Source of the DNA: Streptomyces sp. SAT1
GTDB taxonomy: Bacteria > Actinomycetota > Actinomycetes > Streptomycetales > Streptomycetaceae
DNA: 64,000 nt
Direction of reading: 5' to 3'
Assembly: GCF_001654495.1 (NCBI RefSeq)
Contig: NZ_CP015849.1
Span: 4,315,501 to 4,379,500, forward strand
The notes beneath the pieces were generated by a model. It was not told the origin of the DNA. It worked only from the letters and a program-made list of their open reading frames with translations, and did no database searches. Both the position numbers and the translations under genes were made by a program. Positions 24,342 through 33,078 of the stretch are shown here, piece after piece. Position 1 is the first letter of the stretch, and every line of letters starts with the position of its first letter.

Positions 24342-24388
24342 CTGATCGCGCAGTTCCCCGCGCCCCTTCCGGGGCTGAAGAGCCCCGG
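24342..24388 (+). repeat. Streptomyces-type intergenic repeat with hairpin between rpoA and rplQ
   Basis: The stretch ctgatcgcgcagttccccgc followed by gccccttcc resembles a dispersed intergenic motif that I recall from many Streptomyces genomes. It runs into an 8-bp hairpin with a GAAG loop (ccggggct 24369-24376 with agccccgg 24381-24388), which could act as a weak terminator within the alpha operon. Confidence 0.55.
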
Positions 24389-24467
24389 ATCTCCGACAGG
24401 CGACCGCCTGCTCGGATACTGACTCCGGTACCTGGTACGGCCGGGGCAGACACCTAGGAGAAACATC

Positions 24468-24953
24468 ATGCCGAGGCCCACCAAGGGTGCCCGTCTGGGC
24501 GGCAGCGCCGCGCACGAGAAGCTCCTCCTCGCGAACCTCGCGAAGGCGCTGTTCGAGCACGGCCGCATCACCACCACCGAGGCGAAGGCGCGCCGCCTGC
24601 GCCCGTACGCCGAGCGTCTGGTCACCAAGGCGAAGAAGGGCGACCTTCACAACCGCCGTCAGGTGCTCCAGGTCATCACGGACAAGAGCGTCGTCCACAC
24701 GCTCTTCACCGAGATCGGCCCGCGGTACGAGAACCGTCCCGGTGGCTACACCCGCATCACCAAGATCGGTAACCGCCGTGGCGACAACGCGCCCATGGCC
24801 GTCATCGAGCTGGTCGAGGCGCTGACGGTGCAGCAGAACGCCGTGGGCGAGGCCGAGGCCGCCACCAAGCGCGCGGTCAAGGAGGCCGAGGAGGCCAAGG
24901 TCGAGCAGACCGAGGCCACCGAGGCTCCGGCCGAGGAGTCCAAGGACGCCTGA
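24468..24953 (+). CDS. rplQ: 50S ribosomal protein L17
   Basis: A 161-aa protein. The core (MPRPTKGARLGGSAAHEKLL; KIGNRRGDNAPMAVIELVEA) is followed by about 40 residues of Glu/Ala/Lys-rich tail ending EAPAEESKDA, longer than in E. coli. It is near the exit tunnel. It closes the alpha operon, followed by a terminator. Confidence 0.97.
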   Translation: MPRPTKGARLGGSAAHEKLLLANLAKALFEHGRITTTEAKARRLRPYAERLVTKAKKGDLHNRRQVLQVITDKSVVHTLFTEIGPRYENRPGGYTRITKIGNRRGDNAPMAVIELVEALTVQQNAVGEAEAATKRAVKEAEEAKVEQTEATEAPAEESKDA

Positions 24954-24966
24954 GGCTGACGCCTGA

Positions 24967-25000
24967 AGCGGGCCCGTCCCTTTCCGGGGGCGGGCCCGCT
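24967..25000 (+). terminator. Terminator after rplQ
   Basis: A 10-bp perfect inverted repeat (agcgggcccg 24967-24976 with cgggcccgct 24991-25000), with extra ccc/ggg pairing inside, lies 14 nt after the rplQ stop. Confidence 0.8.
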
Positions 25001-25001
25001 T

Positions 25002-25028
25002 CCGTGTGCTCCGTGTGCTCCGTGTGCT
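25002..25028. repeat. Three tandem 9-bp repeats upstream of truA
   Basis: The unit ccgtgtgct occurs three times without change, directly after the rplQ terminator and 54 bp before truA. Confidence 0.9.
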
Positions 25029-25081
25029 CCGGACCGCTTCCGTGTTTTTCGGACAGTCGGGTGTCCTGAGAGGATTCCGCC

Positions 25082-25936
25082 GTGAGTGACGAAGCAGAGC
25101 CCGGTCATGTCCGCGTCCGCCTCGACCTGTCCTACGACGGCGGCGGCTTCCACGGCTGGGCCAAGCAGGCCGGCGGGAAGCGCACCGTGCAGGGCGAGAT
25201 CGAGGACGCGCTGCGCACGGTCACGCGCTCGCAGCGGACGTACGAGCTGACCGTCGCCGGGCGGACCGACGCCGGGGTGCACGCGCGCGGCCAGGTGGCC
25301 CATGTGGACCTGCCGGAGGAGGTCTGGCGCGAGCACCACGAGAAGCTGCTCAAACGGCTCGCCGGGCGGCTGCCCAAGGACGTGCGCGTCTGGGCGCTGC
25401 GGCCCGCCCCGAGCGGCTTCAACGCCCGTTTCTCCGCCGTCTGGCGCCGCTACGCCTACCGGGTCACCGACAACGCGGGCGGGGTCGACCCGCTGCTGCG
25501 CGGCCACGTCCTGTGGCACGACTGGCCGCTGGACGTCGACGCCATGAACGAGGCCGCCCGCGCCCTGCTCGGCGAGCACGACTTCGCCGCGTACTGCAAG
25601 AAGCGCGAGGGCGCGACCACCATCCGCACCCTTCAGCAGCTCAGCCTGGAGCGCGGGGCGGACGGGATCGTCACGGCCACGGTCCGCGCGGACGCGTTCT
25701 GCCACAACATGGTGCGCTCGCTGATCGGCGCGCTGCTCTTCGTCGGCGACGGCCACCGCCCGCCCGACTGGCCCGGAAAGGTGCTGGCCGCGGGCGTACG
25801 GGACTCCGCCGTGCATGTCGTACGGCCGCACGGGCTGACGCTGGAGGAGGTCGGCTACCCGGCCGACGAGCTGCTGGCCGCGCGCAGCCGGGAGGCGCGC
25901 AACAAGCGGTCGCTGCCCGCCGCCGGCTGCTGCTGA
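25082..25936 (+). CDS. truA: tRNA pseudouridine(38-40) synthase TruA
   Basis: A 284-aa enzyme that makes pseudouridine in the anticodon arm of tRNAs. The catalytic aspartate lies in VAGRTDAGVHARGQVAHVD, and later motifs include RYAYRVTDN and FCHNMVRSLIGALLFVGDG. The GTG start at 25082 follows GAGAGGA. It follows the alpha operon as in other actinobacteria but has its own upstream region after the terminator. Confidence 0.95.
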   Translation: MSDEAEPGHVRVRLDLSYDGGGFHGWAKQAGGKRTVQGEIEDALRTVTRSQRTYELTVAGRTDAGVHARGQVAHVDLPEEVWREHHEKLLKRLAGRLPKDVRVWALRPAPSGFNARFSAVWRRYAYRVTDNAGGVDPLLRGHVLWHDWPLDVDAMNEAARALLGEHDFAAYCKKREGATTIRTLQQLSLERGADGIVTATVRADAFCHNMVRSLIGALLFVGDGHRPPDWPGKVLAAGVRDSAVHVVRPHGLTLEEVGYPADELLAARSREARNKRSLPAAGCC

Positions 25937-26026
25937 GCGGGTAGGGAGGGGGCGCGGCGGGGAACTCGCCCGAGCGGCCCGCCCGCCGCGCGGTGGCGGC
26001 GGCCGTACGGCGAGGAGGGCGGACGC

Positions 26027-27355
26027 ATGCGGCTCACCGTCATCGGCACCGGCCGCCTGGGTGCCACGCACGCCGCCTGCATGGCGGAGCTGGGGCACGA
26101 GGTGGCCGGCGTCGACGTCGACCGGGGCAAGGTCGCCGCGCTGGGCGCCGGGCGGGTGCCGTTCCACGAGCCGGGGCTCGCGCCGTTGGTCGCCCGGCAC
26201 ACGGCGAGCGGACGGCTGCGGTTCACCACCTCCTTCGAGGAGGCGGGCGCCTTCGGCCAGGTGCACTTCGTGTGTGTGGGCACCCCGCAGCGCCAGGGCG
26301 GCGACGCGGCCGACCTGACCTGTGTGGAGCGCGCCTTCGCCGCCATCGCGGGGCACACGCGCAAGGGCGCGCTGCTGGTGGGCAGGTCGACGGTGCCGGT
26401 GGGCACGGCGGACCGGCTGGCCGCGGCGCACGGCGTGGAGATCGCCTGGAACCCGGAGTTCCTGCGGGAGGGCTTCGCCGTCCGGGACACGCTGCGGCCC
26501 GACCGGCTGGTGTTCGGGGTGCGCACGGCGCGTGCCGAGCGGCTGCTGCGGACCGTGTACGCGCCGCTGCTGGGCGCCGGGACGCCGCTGGTCGTCACCG
26601 GGTTCGCCACCGCCGAGCTGGTGAAGACGGCCGCGAACTCCTTCCTGGCCACCAGGATCTCCTTCATCAACGCGATGGCCGAGGTGTGCGAGGCCACCGG
26701 CGGTGACGTACGGCGGCTGGCCGAGGCGCTGGGGCTCGACGGGCGGATCGGGCCGGCGTTCCTGCGGGCCGGGGCGGGTTTCGGCGGGGGCTGCCTGCCC
26801 GAGGACATCCGGGCCTTCGCGCACCGGGCCGCCGAGCTGGGCGTGGACCTGGGGCTGCTGCGCCAGGTCGACGCGATCAACATGCGGCGCCGGGACCGGG
26901 TGATCGCGATGGCCCGGGAGCTGTGCGGGGGCACGGTCCTCGGGGCGCGGGTGGCCGTCCTGGGCGCGGCCTTCAAGCCGGACTCCGACGACGTCCGCGA
27001 CTCGCCCGCGCTGAACGTGGCCGCGCGGCTCGGTCTCGACGGTGCCGATGTGACGGTCTACGACCCCGTGGCCATGGACAACGCGCGCGAGGCGTTCCCG
27101 CTGCTCGGCTACGCGCTGTCGGCCGAGGAGGCGCTGCGCGGCGCTGAGCTGGTGCTGCATCTGACCGAGTGGCCGCAGTTCCGCGAGGTCGATCCGGTCC
27201 GGGCGGCGGCGCTGGTGTACCGTCCGCGGATCGTGGACGGCAGGGGCGTGCTGGACGCGGACCGCTGGACGGCGGCGGGCTGGCGGTTCTGGGCGCTGGG
27301 CGGCTCCGGGCCGGTGGGGGCGGCCGGGGAGAGCAGGGAGGGCGGGCAGCGATGA
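26027..27355 (+). CDS. UDP-glucose/GDP-mannose-type 6-dehydrogenase
   Basis: A 442-aa NAD-dependent sugar-nucleotide dehydrogenase, probably forming UDP-glucuronate from UDP-glucose. The Rossmann motif is VIGTGRLG (residues 5-12). E145 lies in WNPEFLREG, the catalytic lysine region is ELVKTAANSF (K200), and the nucleophile is C256 in GFGGGCLPEDIRA. The C-terminal domain has GAAFKPDSDDVRDSPAL. The substrate is assigned by family only. The last four bases overlap the next gene (ATGA), so a role in making an activated sugar for the envelope or a glycan, together with the glycosyltransferase, is plausible. Confidence 0.88.
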   Translation: MRLTVIGTGRLGATHAACMAELGHEVAGVDVDRGKVAALGAGRVPFHEPGLAPLVARHTASGRLRFTTSFEEAGAFGQVHFVCVGTPQRQGGDAADLTCVERAFAAIAGHTRKGALLVGRSTVPVGTADRLAAAHGVEIAWNPEFLREGFAVRDTLRPDRLVFGVRTARAERLLRTVYAPLLGAGTPLVVTGFATAELVKTAANSFLATRISFINAMAEVCEATGGDVRRLAEALGLDGRIGPAFLRAGAGFGGGCLPEDIRAFAHRAAELGVDLGLLRQVDAINMRRRDRVIAMARELCGGTVLGARVAVLGAAFKPDSDDVRDSPALNVAARLGLDGADVTVYDPVAMDNAREAFPLLGYALSAEEALRGAELVLHLTEWPQFREVDPVRAAALVYRPRIVDGRGVLDADRWTAAGWRFWALGGSGPVGAAGESREGGQR

Positions 27356-28155
27356 GGGAGCCGGAGGAGCCGATGGGGCGATCTCAAGACGGCGGCGACG
27401 GCGGCGGCGGCGAGGACGCGCGGGTCACGGTGGTGATGCCGACGTACAACGAGGCGGGGAGCCTGCCGCGCACGGCGGCGGCGGTGCTGGGCCTGCCGCT
27501 GGCCGGGCTGCGGCTGCTGGTGGTCGACGACTCCAGTCCGGACGGCACCGGCCGGATCGCCGAGGAGCTGGCGCGGGAGTACGGCACGGCCGGTGCCGGG
27601 GGCGGCGCCCGGATGAGCGTCCTGCACCGCACGGAGAAGGACGGTCTCGGCCGGGCGTACGTCGCGGGCATGACGGCCGCGCTGGCGGACGGCGCCGACT
27701 GGGTCGTGCAGATGGACGCCGACGGCAGCCATCCCGCCGAGGCGGTGCCGCGCATGCTGCGCGAGGCGCTCGCCACCGGGGCCGGTCTCGTGGTGGGCAG
27801 CCGGTACGCGGCGGGCGGCTCGCTGGACGAGGAGTGGGGCGCGCACCGGGTGCTGCTCTCCCGGTTCGCGAACGCCTACGCGCGCGCCGTGCTCGGCACG
27901 CGGATCAGGGACATCACGGCGGGCTTCAACCTGTGGTCGGCGGCGGTCCTGCGCGACGTGGATCTCTCGACGCTGGACAGCGCGGGCTACAGCTTCCAGG
28001 TCGAGCTGAAGTACCGGGCGGTGCGGGCGGGGCACCGGGCCGCCGAGGTGCCGATCCGGTTCGGGCAGCGCGCCGAGGGTGTGTCGAAGATGACGCTGCG
28101 CACCCAGCTGGAGTCGGCGGTGGTGCCGCTGCGGCTGCGGCTGCGGCGCCGGTAG
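27352..28155 (+). CDS. GT2 glycosyltransferase, polyprenol-phosphate mannosyltransferase type
   Basis: A 267-aa GT-A enzyme without membrane segments. It has VVMPTYNEAGSL, VVDDSSPDGTGRIA, the metal-binding DADGSHP (D.D region in VQMDADGSHPAEAV) and the C-terminal FGQRAEGVSKMTLRTQ. These match Dpm1/Ppm1-type polyprenol-phosphate mannose synthases, which load a sugar on a lipid carrier for glycosylation outside the cell. Streptomyces usually have another Ppm gene, so this could be a variant with another sugar. It overlaps the dehydrogenase by ATGA. An in-frame ATG at 27373 is an alternative start. Confidence 0.82.
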   Translation: MREPEEPMGRSQDGGDGGGGEDARVTVVMPTYNEAGSLPRTAAAVLGLPLAGLRLLVVDDSSPDGTGRIAEELAREYGTAGAGGGARMSVLHRTEKDGLGRAYVAGMTAALADGADWVVQMDADGSHPAEAVPRMLREALATGAGLVVGSRYAAGGSLDEEWGAHRVLLSRFANAYARAVLGTRIRDITAGFNLWSAAVLRDVDLSTLDSAGYSFQVELKYRAVRAGHRAAEVPIRFGQRAEGVSKMTLRTQLESAVVPLRLRLRRR

Positions 28156-28176
28156 GGGCCGGTCCCGCCCGCGCGG

Positions 28177-29055
28177 CTACCGGGTGGCGGCCGCGGACGC
28201 CTGGGCCTCGCCGCGCCGGCGGATCTGCCGGAACGCGTACTCGGCGAGGTCGTCGCCGCTGCGGAAGACCTTGGTGTCCTTGGTCGTGACGTCCTTGTCG
28301 CCGGGGAAGCCGGCGAGGGTGAAGTAGGCGTAGCGGCCGTAGGAGTTGGTGGTGGAGCGGCAGACCGCGCCGGAGCAGAAGTCCTTGACGCCGCTGCCGG
28401 TGAGCGGCTTGACGATGCTCTTCTTGTCGGTCTGGCTCTTGGCCTTGGCCGCCTGTGCCTCGCTGTCGAAGACGGCGACACCGACGGTGACGTCGATGCC
28501 GTCGCGGGTGTAGGTGGCACGGATCACACGGGTGCAGCCGTTGCCGGTGAGGGCCTTGGCCAGGCTGCCCTGGACGGCGGAGGCGCAGTCCTTGGTGTCG
28601 GCGGTGGGGCCCTTGGCGTAGGCGGCCTCGTTCATGGTGAGGCGGGCGCCGGGGAAGAGGGTGTCCGGGCCGAGGGGGGCCGTGTCCTTGCGCGCGCTGG
28701 ATATGAAGTCCTTCGGATCCAGCGGGGGCGGGGCGGTGGTCGGCTCGAAGGAGGGCGCGCCGGCCGAGCCGCTCGGCAGGGTGGCGGTGGCGGGCAGCTG
28801 GGAGGCGGGGCCGCCGGAGGCGTCGTCGTCGCTGTTCGCGGACACCACGGCGACGGCGACGGCCGCGCCCACGGCGACCGTGGCCAGCGCTCCGCCCCCG
28901 ATGAACAGCAGCCTGCGCCGCTTGGTCCGAGACTCGGACGCCTCGGCGAGTGCCGCCCAGTCCGGGGTCTGGTCGTCGCCGCTGGACGGCTGCTGAGAAT
29001 GCGGTGTCCACGGGTCCCACTGGGACTGCGGACCGCCCCCCTGCCCATAGCTCAT
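28177..29055 (-). CDS. Membrane-anchored extracytoplasmic protein, unknown function
   Basis: A 292-aa protein with a cytoplasmic N-terminus of about 50 residues rich in Gln/Ser/Pro, one membrane segment (RRRLLFIGGGALATVAVGAA onward) and a secreted domain after a Pro/Thr-rich linker. Cysteines occur in the outer part (KDCASAVQGSL, NGCTRVI, VKDFCSGAVC) and probably form disulfides. I chose the ATG at 29055 (MSYGQGGGPQ). Another in-frame ATG lies at 29064, and the frame extends to 29349. It converges on the glycosyltransferase with only 21 nt between the stops. No domain was recognised. Confidence 0.6.
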   Translation of the reverse strand: MSYGQGGGPQSQWDPWTPHSQQPSSGDDQTPDWAALAEASESRTKRRRLLFIGGGALATVAVGAAVAVAVVSANSDDDASGGPASQLPATATLPSGSAGAPSFEPTTAPPPLDPKDFISSARKDTAPLGPDTLFPGARLTMNEAAYAKGPTADTKDCASAVQGSLAKALTGNGCTRVIRATYTRDGIDVTVGVAVFDSEAQAAKAKSQTDKKSIVKPLTGSGVKDFCSGAVCRSTTNSYGRYAYFTLAGFPGDKDVTTKDTKVFRSGDDLAEYAFRQIRRRGEAQASAAATR

Positions 29056-29372
29056 GGGGCGCATCTTAACGGCGCCCGCCGCGGGCGGCGCCCGCCGTGG
29101 CGGGAGCCCGCCGCCCGTACACTGGGACGCGGAACACGCGGGAACGACCCGGGCAACCCCGTTTTGACCCCCGGAGTGCCGCACGGGTATCCTGCATGTT
29201 CGTTGTGTATTGGCTTGGCTCTTCTCACGGACCCGGCCCTTACACCGGTCCACCGGGCCGATGACCAGCGACCAGCACGCGGTTTGCGTCACCGCTGTGC
29301 GGTCAGGGCTGTCGTGATCGTCTTCGGTGACCTTGTCAGGACCATTCACTGAAGAAGCGAAGGCTACGAACC
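29056..29372 (+). promoter_or_regulatory. rplM-rpsI promoter and leader
   Basis: These 317 bp hold no gene. A HrdB-type promoter has TTGACC at 29164-29169, an 18-bp spacer and TATCCT at 29188-29193. The transcript would have a leader of about 170 nt with several short inverted repeats before rplM. Confidence 0.65.
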
Positions 29373-29816
29373 GTGCGTACGTACAGCCCCAAGCCCGGCG
29401 ACATCACGCGCCAGTGGCACGTCATCGACGCCCAGGACGTCGTCCTGGGTCGTCTGGCGACCACCGCCGCCACCCTCCTGCGCGGCAAGCACAAGCCGAT
29501 CTACGCGCCGCACGTCGACGCTGGTGACTTCGTCATCATCATCAACGCCGACAAGGTGCACCTGTCCGGCAACAAGCGGCAGCAGAAGCTGGCGTACCGC
29601 CACTCCGGCTACCCGGGTGGTCTGCGCTCCGTCCGCTACGACGACCTGCTCGCGAACAACCCCGAGAAGGCCGTCGAGAAGGCCGTCAAGGGCATGCTCC
29701 CCAAGAACACCCTGGGCCGTCAGATGCTCTCGAAGCTGAAGGTCTACAGGGGTGACCAGCACCCGCACGGCGCCCAGCAGCCGGTGCCGTTCGAGATCAC
29801 CCAGGTCGCGCAGTAA
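29373..29816 (+). CDS. rplM: 50S ribosomal protein L13
   Basis: A 147-aa protein starting with GTG (MRTYSPKPGDITRQWHVIDA), with AVKGMLPKNTLGRQMLSKLK near the end. It is an early 23S rRNA assembly protein. rpsI follows after 42 nt, the usual pair. Confidence 0.97.
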   Translation: MRTYSPKPGDITRQWHVIDAQDVVLGRLATTAATLLRGKHKPIYAPHVDAGDFVIIINADKVHLSGNKRQQKLAYRHSGYPGGLRSVRYDDLLANNPEKAVEKAVKGMLPKNTLGRQMLSKLKVYRGDQHPHGAQQPVPFEITQVAQ

Positions 29817-29858
29817 GTCCGGCCACCCCCTAAGACCGAAGAGAATCTGAGGAGAATC

Positions 29859-30371
29859 GTGGCCGAGACCACTGCCGAGCAGCCGCTCGAAGAGCTTGAC
29901 ATCGACAGCTACACCACCGAGTCCGAGGTGCCCGTCGAGGGCGAGTACACCTCGGAGTCGATGGCCTCCCGTTTCGGTGAGCCGCAGCCGGCCGCCGGCC
30001 TGGGCCGCCGCAAGAACGCCATCGCCCGTGTCCGGATCGTCCCGGGCACCGGCAAGTGGAAGATCAACGGTCGCACCCTCGAGGACTACTTCCCGAACAA
30101 GGTGCACCAGCAGGAAGTCAACGAGCCCTTCAAGGTGCTGGAGCTCGAGGGCCGTTACGACGTCGTCGCCCGCATCTCCGGCGGCGGTGTCTCCGGTCAG
30201 GCCGGTGCCCTCCGCCTCGGTGTCGCCCGCGCCCTGAACGAGGCCGACGTCGACAACAACCGCGGCCCGCTCAAGAAGGCCGGCTTCCTCAAGCGCGACG
30301 ACCGTGCGGTCGAGCGCAAGAAGGCCGGTCTGAAGAAGGCCCGCAAGGCTCCGCAGTACAGCAAGCGCTAA
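29859..30371 (+). CDS. rpsI: 30S ribosomal protein S9
   Basis: A 170-aa protein. The S9 core (GLGRRKNAIARVRIVPGTGK; ending PQYSKR, which reaches the P-site tRNA) is preceded by an acidic N-terminal extension of about 45 residues that E. coli S9 lacks. The start is GTG after GAGGAGAATC. Confidence 0.96.
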   Translation: MAETTAEQPLEELDIDSYTTESEVPVEGEYTSESMASRFGEPQPAAGLGRRKNAIARVRIVPGTGKWKINGRTLEDYFPNKVHQQEVNEPFKVLELEGRYDVVARISGGGVSGQAGALRLGVARALNEADVDNNRGPLKKAGFLKRDDRAVERKKAGLKKARKAPQYSKR

Positions 30372-30400
30372 ACAGCGGCTGCCTGCGGACAGGCCTACTC

Positions 30401-30442
30401 CGAACGCCCCGGCGGCACGCCATTGTGCCGCCGGGGCGTTCG
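30401..30442 (+). terminator. Rho-independent terminator after rpsI
   Basis: A perfect 18-bp stem (30401-30418 with 30425-30442) and 6-nt loop, followed by tttatc, 29 nt after the rpsI stop. This is a textbook terminator. Confidence 0.92.
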
Positions 30443-30646
30443 TTTATCACCGGCCGTGGGCGTATAACGGCACAAGGTGCTCAGGTGCACGTGTGCTCAG
30501 CGGACGGTCCGATCGGATGCCCGGTTCCGGCGGGGTCCGGCTCCGGGATCCGCGGGCGCGCCGGGACCATCGAACCCAGTGAACGGTGAACGCGCGTCGG
30601 ACACCACGGCACGGCTTCACGAACTGACGCTTTCTCAGGAGGACAA

Positions 30647-32005
30647 GTGGGACGACTCTTCGGCACGGACGGCGTGCGTGGCGTCGCCAACGCGGACCTG
30701 ACCGCCGAGATGGCGCTCGGCCTGTCCGTCGCCGCGGCGCACGTACTGGCCGAGGCGGGCACCTTCGAGGGGCACCGCCCGAAGGCCGTGGTCGGCCGGG
30801 ACCCGCGCGCCTCCGGGGAGTTCCTGGAGGCCGCCGTGGTCGCGGGCCTGGCCAGCGCCGGTGTGGACGTGCTGCGGGTCGGCGTGCTGCCGACGCCCGC
30901 CGTCGCGTATCTGACCGGCTCGCTCGGCGCCGACCTCGGCGTGATGCTCTCGGCCAGCCACAACGCCATGCCGGACAACGGCATCAAGTTCTTCGCCCGC
31001 GGCGGCCACAAGCTCGCCGACGAGCTGGAGGACCGGATCGAGAAGATCTACCAGGAGCACCGCACCGGCGCCCCCTGGGACCGGCCGACCGGCGCCGGCG
31101 TCGGCCGGGTGCGCGACTACGACGAGGGCTTCGACAAGTACGTCGCCCATCTCGTCGGGGTCCTGCCCAACCGGCTCGACGGCCTGCGGATCGTGCTGGA
31201 CGAGGCGCACGGCGCCGCCGCCCGGGTCTCGCCCGAGGCGTTCGCGCGGGCCGGTGCCGAGGTCGTCACCATCGGTGCCGAACCGGACGGCCTCAACATC
31301 AACGACGGCTGCGGCTCCACCCACCTGGACCAGCTCAAGGCCGCCGTCGTCGCGCACGGCGCCCACCTGGGCATCGCGCACGACGGCGACGCCGACCGCT
31401 GCCTGGCCGTGGACCACACCGGCGAGGAGATCGACGGCGACCAGATCCTGGCCGTGCTCGCGCTGGCGATGCGGGAGCGTTCCGCGCTGCGCTCCGACAC
31501 CGTCGTCGCGACCGTCATGTCCAACCTGGGCTTCAAGCTGGCCATGGAGCGCGAGGGCATCCGCCTCCTGCAGACCGGTGTCGGCGACCGGTACGTCCTG
31601 GAGGAGATGAAGTCCGGCGGGTTCGCCCTCGGCGGCGAGCAGTCCGGCCACGTCATCATCCTCGACCACGCCACCACCGGCGACGGCACGCTGACCGGCC
31701 TGATGCTGGCGGCCCGGGTCGCGGACACCGGCCGTACGCTGCGGGAGCTGGCCGGGGTGATGGAGCGCCTGCCGCAGGTCCTGGTCAATGTGCCGGACGT
31801 GGACAAGTCCCGGGTGCGGACCTCCGCCGACCTGGCCACCGCGGTCGCCGAGGCCGAGCACGAGCTGGGCCAGACCGGCCGGGTGCTGCTGCGCCCCTCC
31901 GGCACCGAGCCGCTGGTGCGCGTCATGGTCGAGGCCGCCGACATCGAGCAGGCCCGCTCGGTGGCGGGACGGCTGGCGGACGCGGTGAAGTCGGCGCTGG
32001 GCTGA
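30647..32005 (+). CDS. glmM: Phosphoglucosamine mutase
   Basis: A 452-aa enzyme that converts glucosamine-6-phosphate to glucosamine-1-phosphate for UDP-GlcNAc. The phosphoserine is S102 in MLSASHNAMPDNG, the magnesium loop is DGDADR (246-251), and the C-terminal phosphate-binding loop is RPSGTEPLVRVMVE. It starts with GTG after AGGAGG. glmS at 34218 makes its substrate, so the two flank the coaA and DUF389 genes. Confidence 0.96.
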   Translation: MGRLFGTDGVRGVANADLTAEMALGLSVAAAHVLAEAGTFEGHRPKAVVGRDPRASGEFLEAAVVAGLASAGVDVLRVGVLPTPAVAYLTGSLGADLGVMLSASHNAMPDNGIKFFARGGHKLADELEDRIEKIYQEHRTGAPWDRPTGAGVGRVRDYDEGFDKYVAHLVGVLPNRLDGLRIVLDEAHGAAARVSPEAFARAGAEVVTIGAEPDGLNINDGCGSTHLDQLKAAVVAHGAHLGIAHDGDADRCLAVDHTGEEIDGDQILAVLALAMRERSALRSDTVVATVMSNLGFKLAMEREGIRLLQTGVGDRYVLEEMKSGGFALGGEQSGHVIILDHATTGDGTLTGLMLAARVADTGRTLRELAGVMERLPQVLVNVPDVDKSRVRTSADLATAVAEAEHELGQTGRVLLRPSGTEPLVRVMVEAADIEQARSVAGRLADAVKSALG

Positions 32006-32012
32006 AGAGCGT

Positions 32013-32064
32013 GAGCACGCGGTGGTGGCGCGGGGCGGGTGCTCCGCGCCACCACCGCGTGCTC
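32013..32064. terminator. Long terminator hairpin after glmM
   Basis: A perfect 21-bp inverted repeat (32013-32033 with 32044-32064) with a 10-nt loop lies between glmM and the converging DUF389 gene, so it probably serves both. Confidence 0.88.
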
Positions 32065-32099
32065 GTACGCCGTGCGCCGCCGGCGGTGCGTCAGGCGTC

Positions 32100-33050
32100 C
32101 TACGGCCGCCCGGCGGGCCTGCGCATACGGGCGCGCTGGGTGGACCACAGCCACTTCTGGAGGAGCAGGGTGAGGGTCCCGGCGAGCACGATGCCGAAGA
32201 GGTTCAGCAGCAGTTGCTTGCTGGAGCCCCAGGTCTGGGCGGTGTCGCCGTAGGCGAAGGCGACGGCCGCGTTGGCGGCGGCCGGGACGGTGGTCACCGA
32301 GATCGCCACGCCGACCAGGGCGCCGGACTTGGCCGAGGTCAGCGAGAGCGTGCCGGCGGCCCCGGCGAGGACCGCCACCACGAAGGAGAACGCGTCGGGC
32401 GCGTACACGAAGTTGGTGTTGGGCCGGGGCGCCTCCAGCTTGGCCCGGCTGAACAGGCCGAGCACGTCCATGAAGAGGCTGAAGCCCACGGTCACGGCCA
32501 TCGCCAGCGCGAACCCGGCCAGCAGCGCGACCAGCGAGCGCAGCGCGAGCCGCGGCGCCCGCCGCACCAGGGCCGTGCTGATCCCGGCCAGCGGGCCGAA
32601 CTCCGGGCCCACGGCCATCGCGCCGACGATCAGGACGGCGTTGTCGAGCACCACACCGCAGGCCGCGATCATGGTGGCCAGGGTGATGAACGCCAGATAG
32701 GTGATCGACAGCGTCGACTCCTCGTGGGTGGCGTCGGTCAGCTCCTCCCACAGCACCGCGTCGGCGGCCTCGCCCGGTGCCTCCTCCTCGGCCCGCTCCG
32801 CCCGGTCGGACAGCGTCAGGTCGATGCTCTCCACGGCGATGGAACCGCTGCGGTCGATGCCCAGCTCCCGCAGCCCGCCGAGCAGTTCGTCGGCGGCCTC
32901 CCGGGCGACGTCGCACATCACGACGTCCCCGGCGGGGCTGCGGGCGGCGCCCGGCAGCACCACCAGGTGGGCGGTGCCGACCGTCCTCTCGATCAGTTCC
33001 GCGACCTCGTCGGTGCGGTCGGCGGGGGTGATCAGTCGCAGATGCAGCAT
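32100..33050 (-). CDS. DUF389 membrane protein
   Basis: A 316-aa protein of the DUF389 family. The first 95 residues are a soluble domain (MLHLRLITPADRTDEVAELI onward), followed by about six membrane segments. The family core is seen in DNAVLIVGAMAVGPEFGPLA and LVGVAISVTTVPAAANAAVA. The function of the family is not established. It converges on glmM and lies downstream of coaA on the same strand, 28 nt away, so the two may be co-transcribed. Confidence 0.85.
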   Translation of the reverse strand: MLHLRLITPADRTDEVAELIERTVGTAHLVVLPGAARSPAGDVVMCDVAREAADELLGGLRELGIDRSGSIAVESIDLTLSDRAERAEEEAPGEAADAVLWEELTDATHEESTLSITYLAFITLATMIAACGVVLDNAVLIVGAMAVGPEFGPLAGISTALVRRAPRLALRSLVALLAGFALAMAVTVGFSLFMDVLGLFSRAKLEAPRPNTNFVYAPDAFSFVVAVLAGAAGTLSLTSAKSGALVGVAISVTTVPAAANAAVAFAYGDTAQTWGSSKQLLLNLFGIVLAGTLTLLLQKWLWSTQRARMRRPAGRP

Positions 33051-33078
33051 GCGGGGCAGCGTAGACGCCGCCGGTGTC

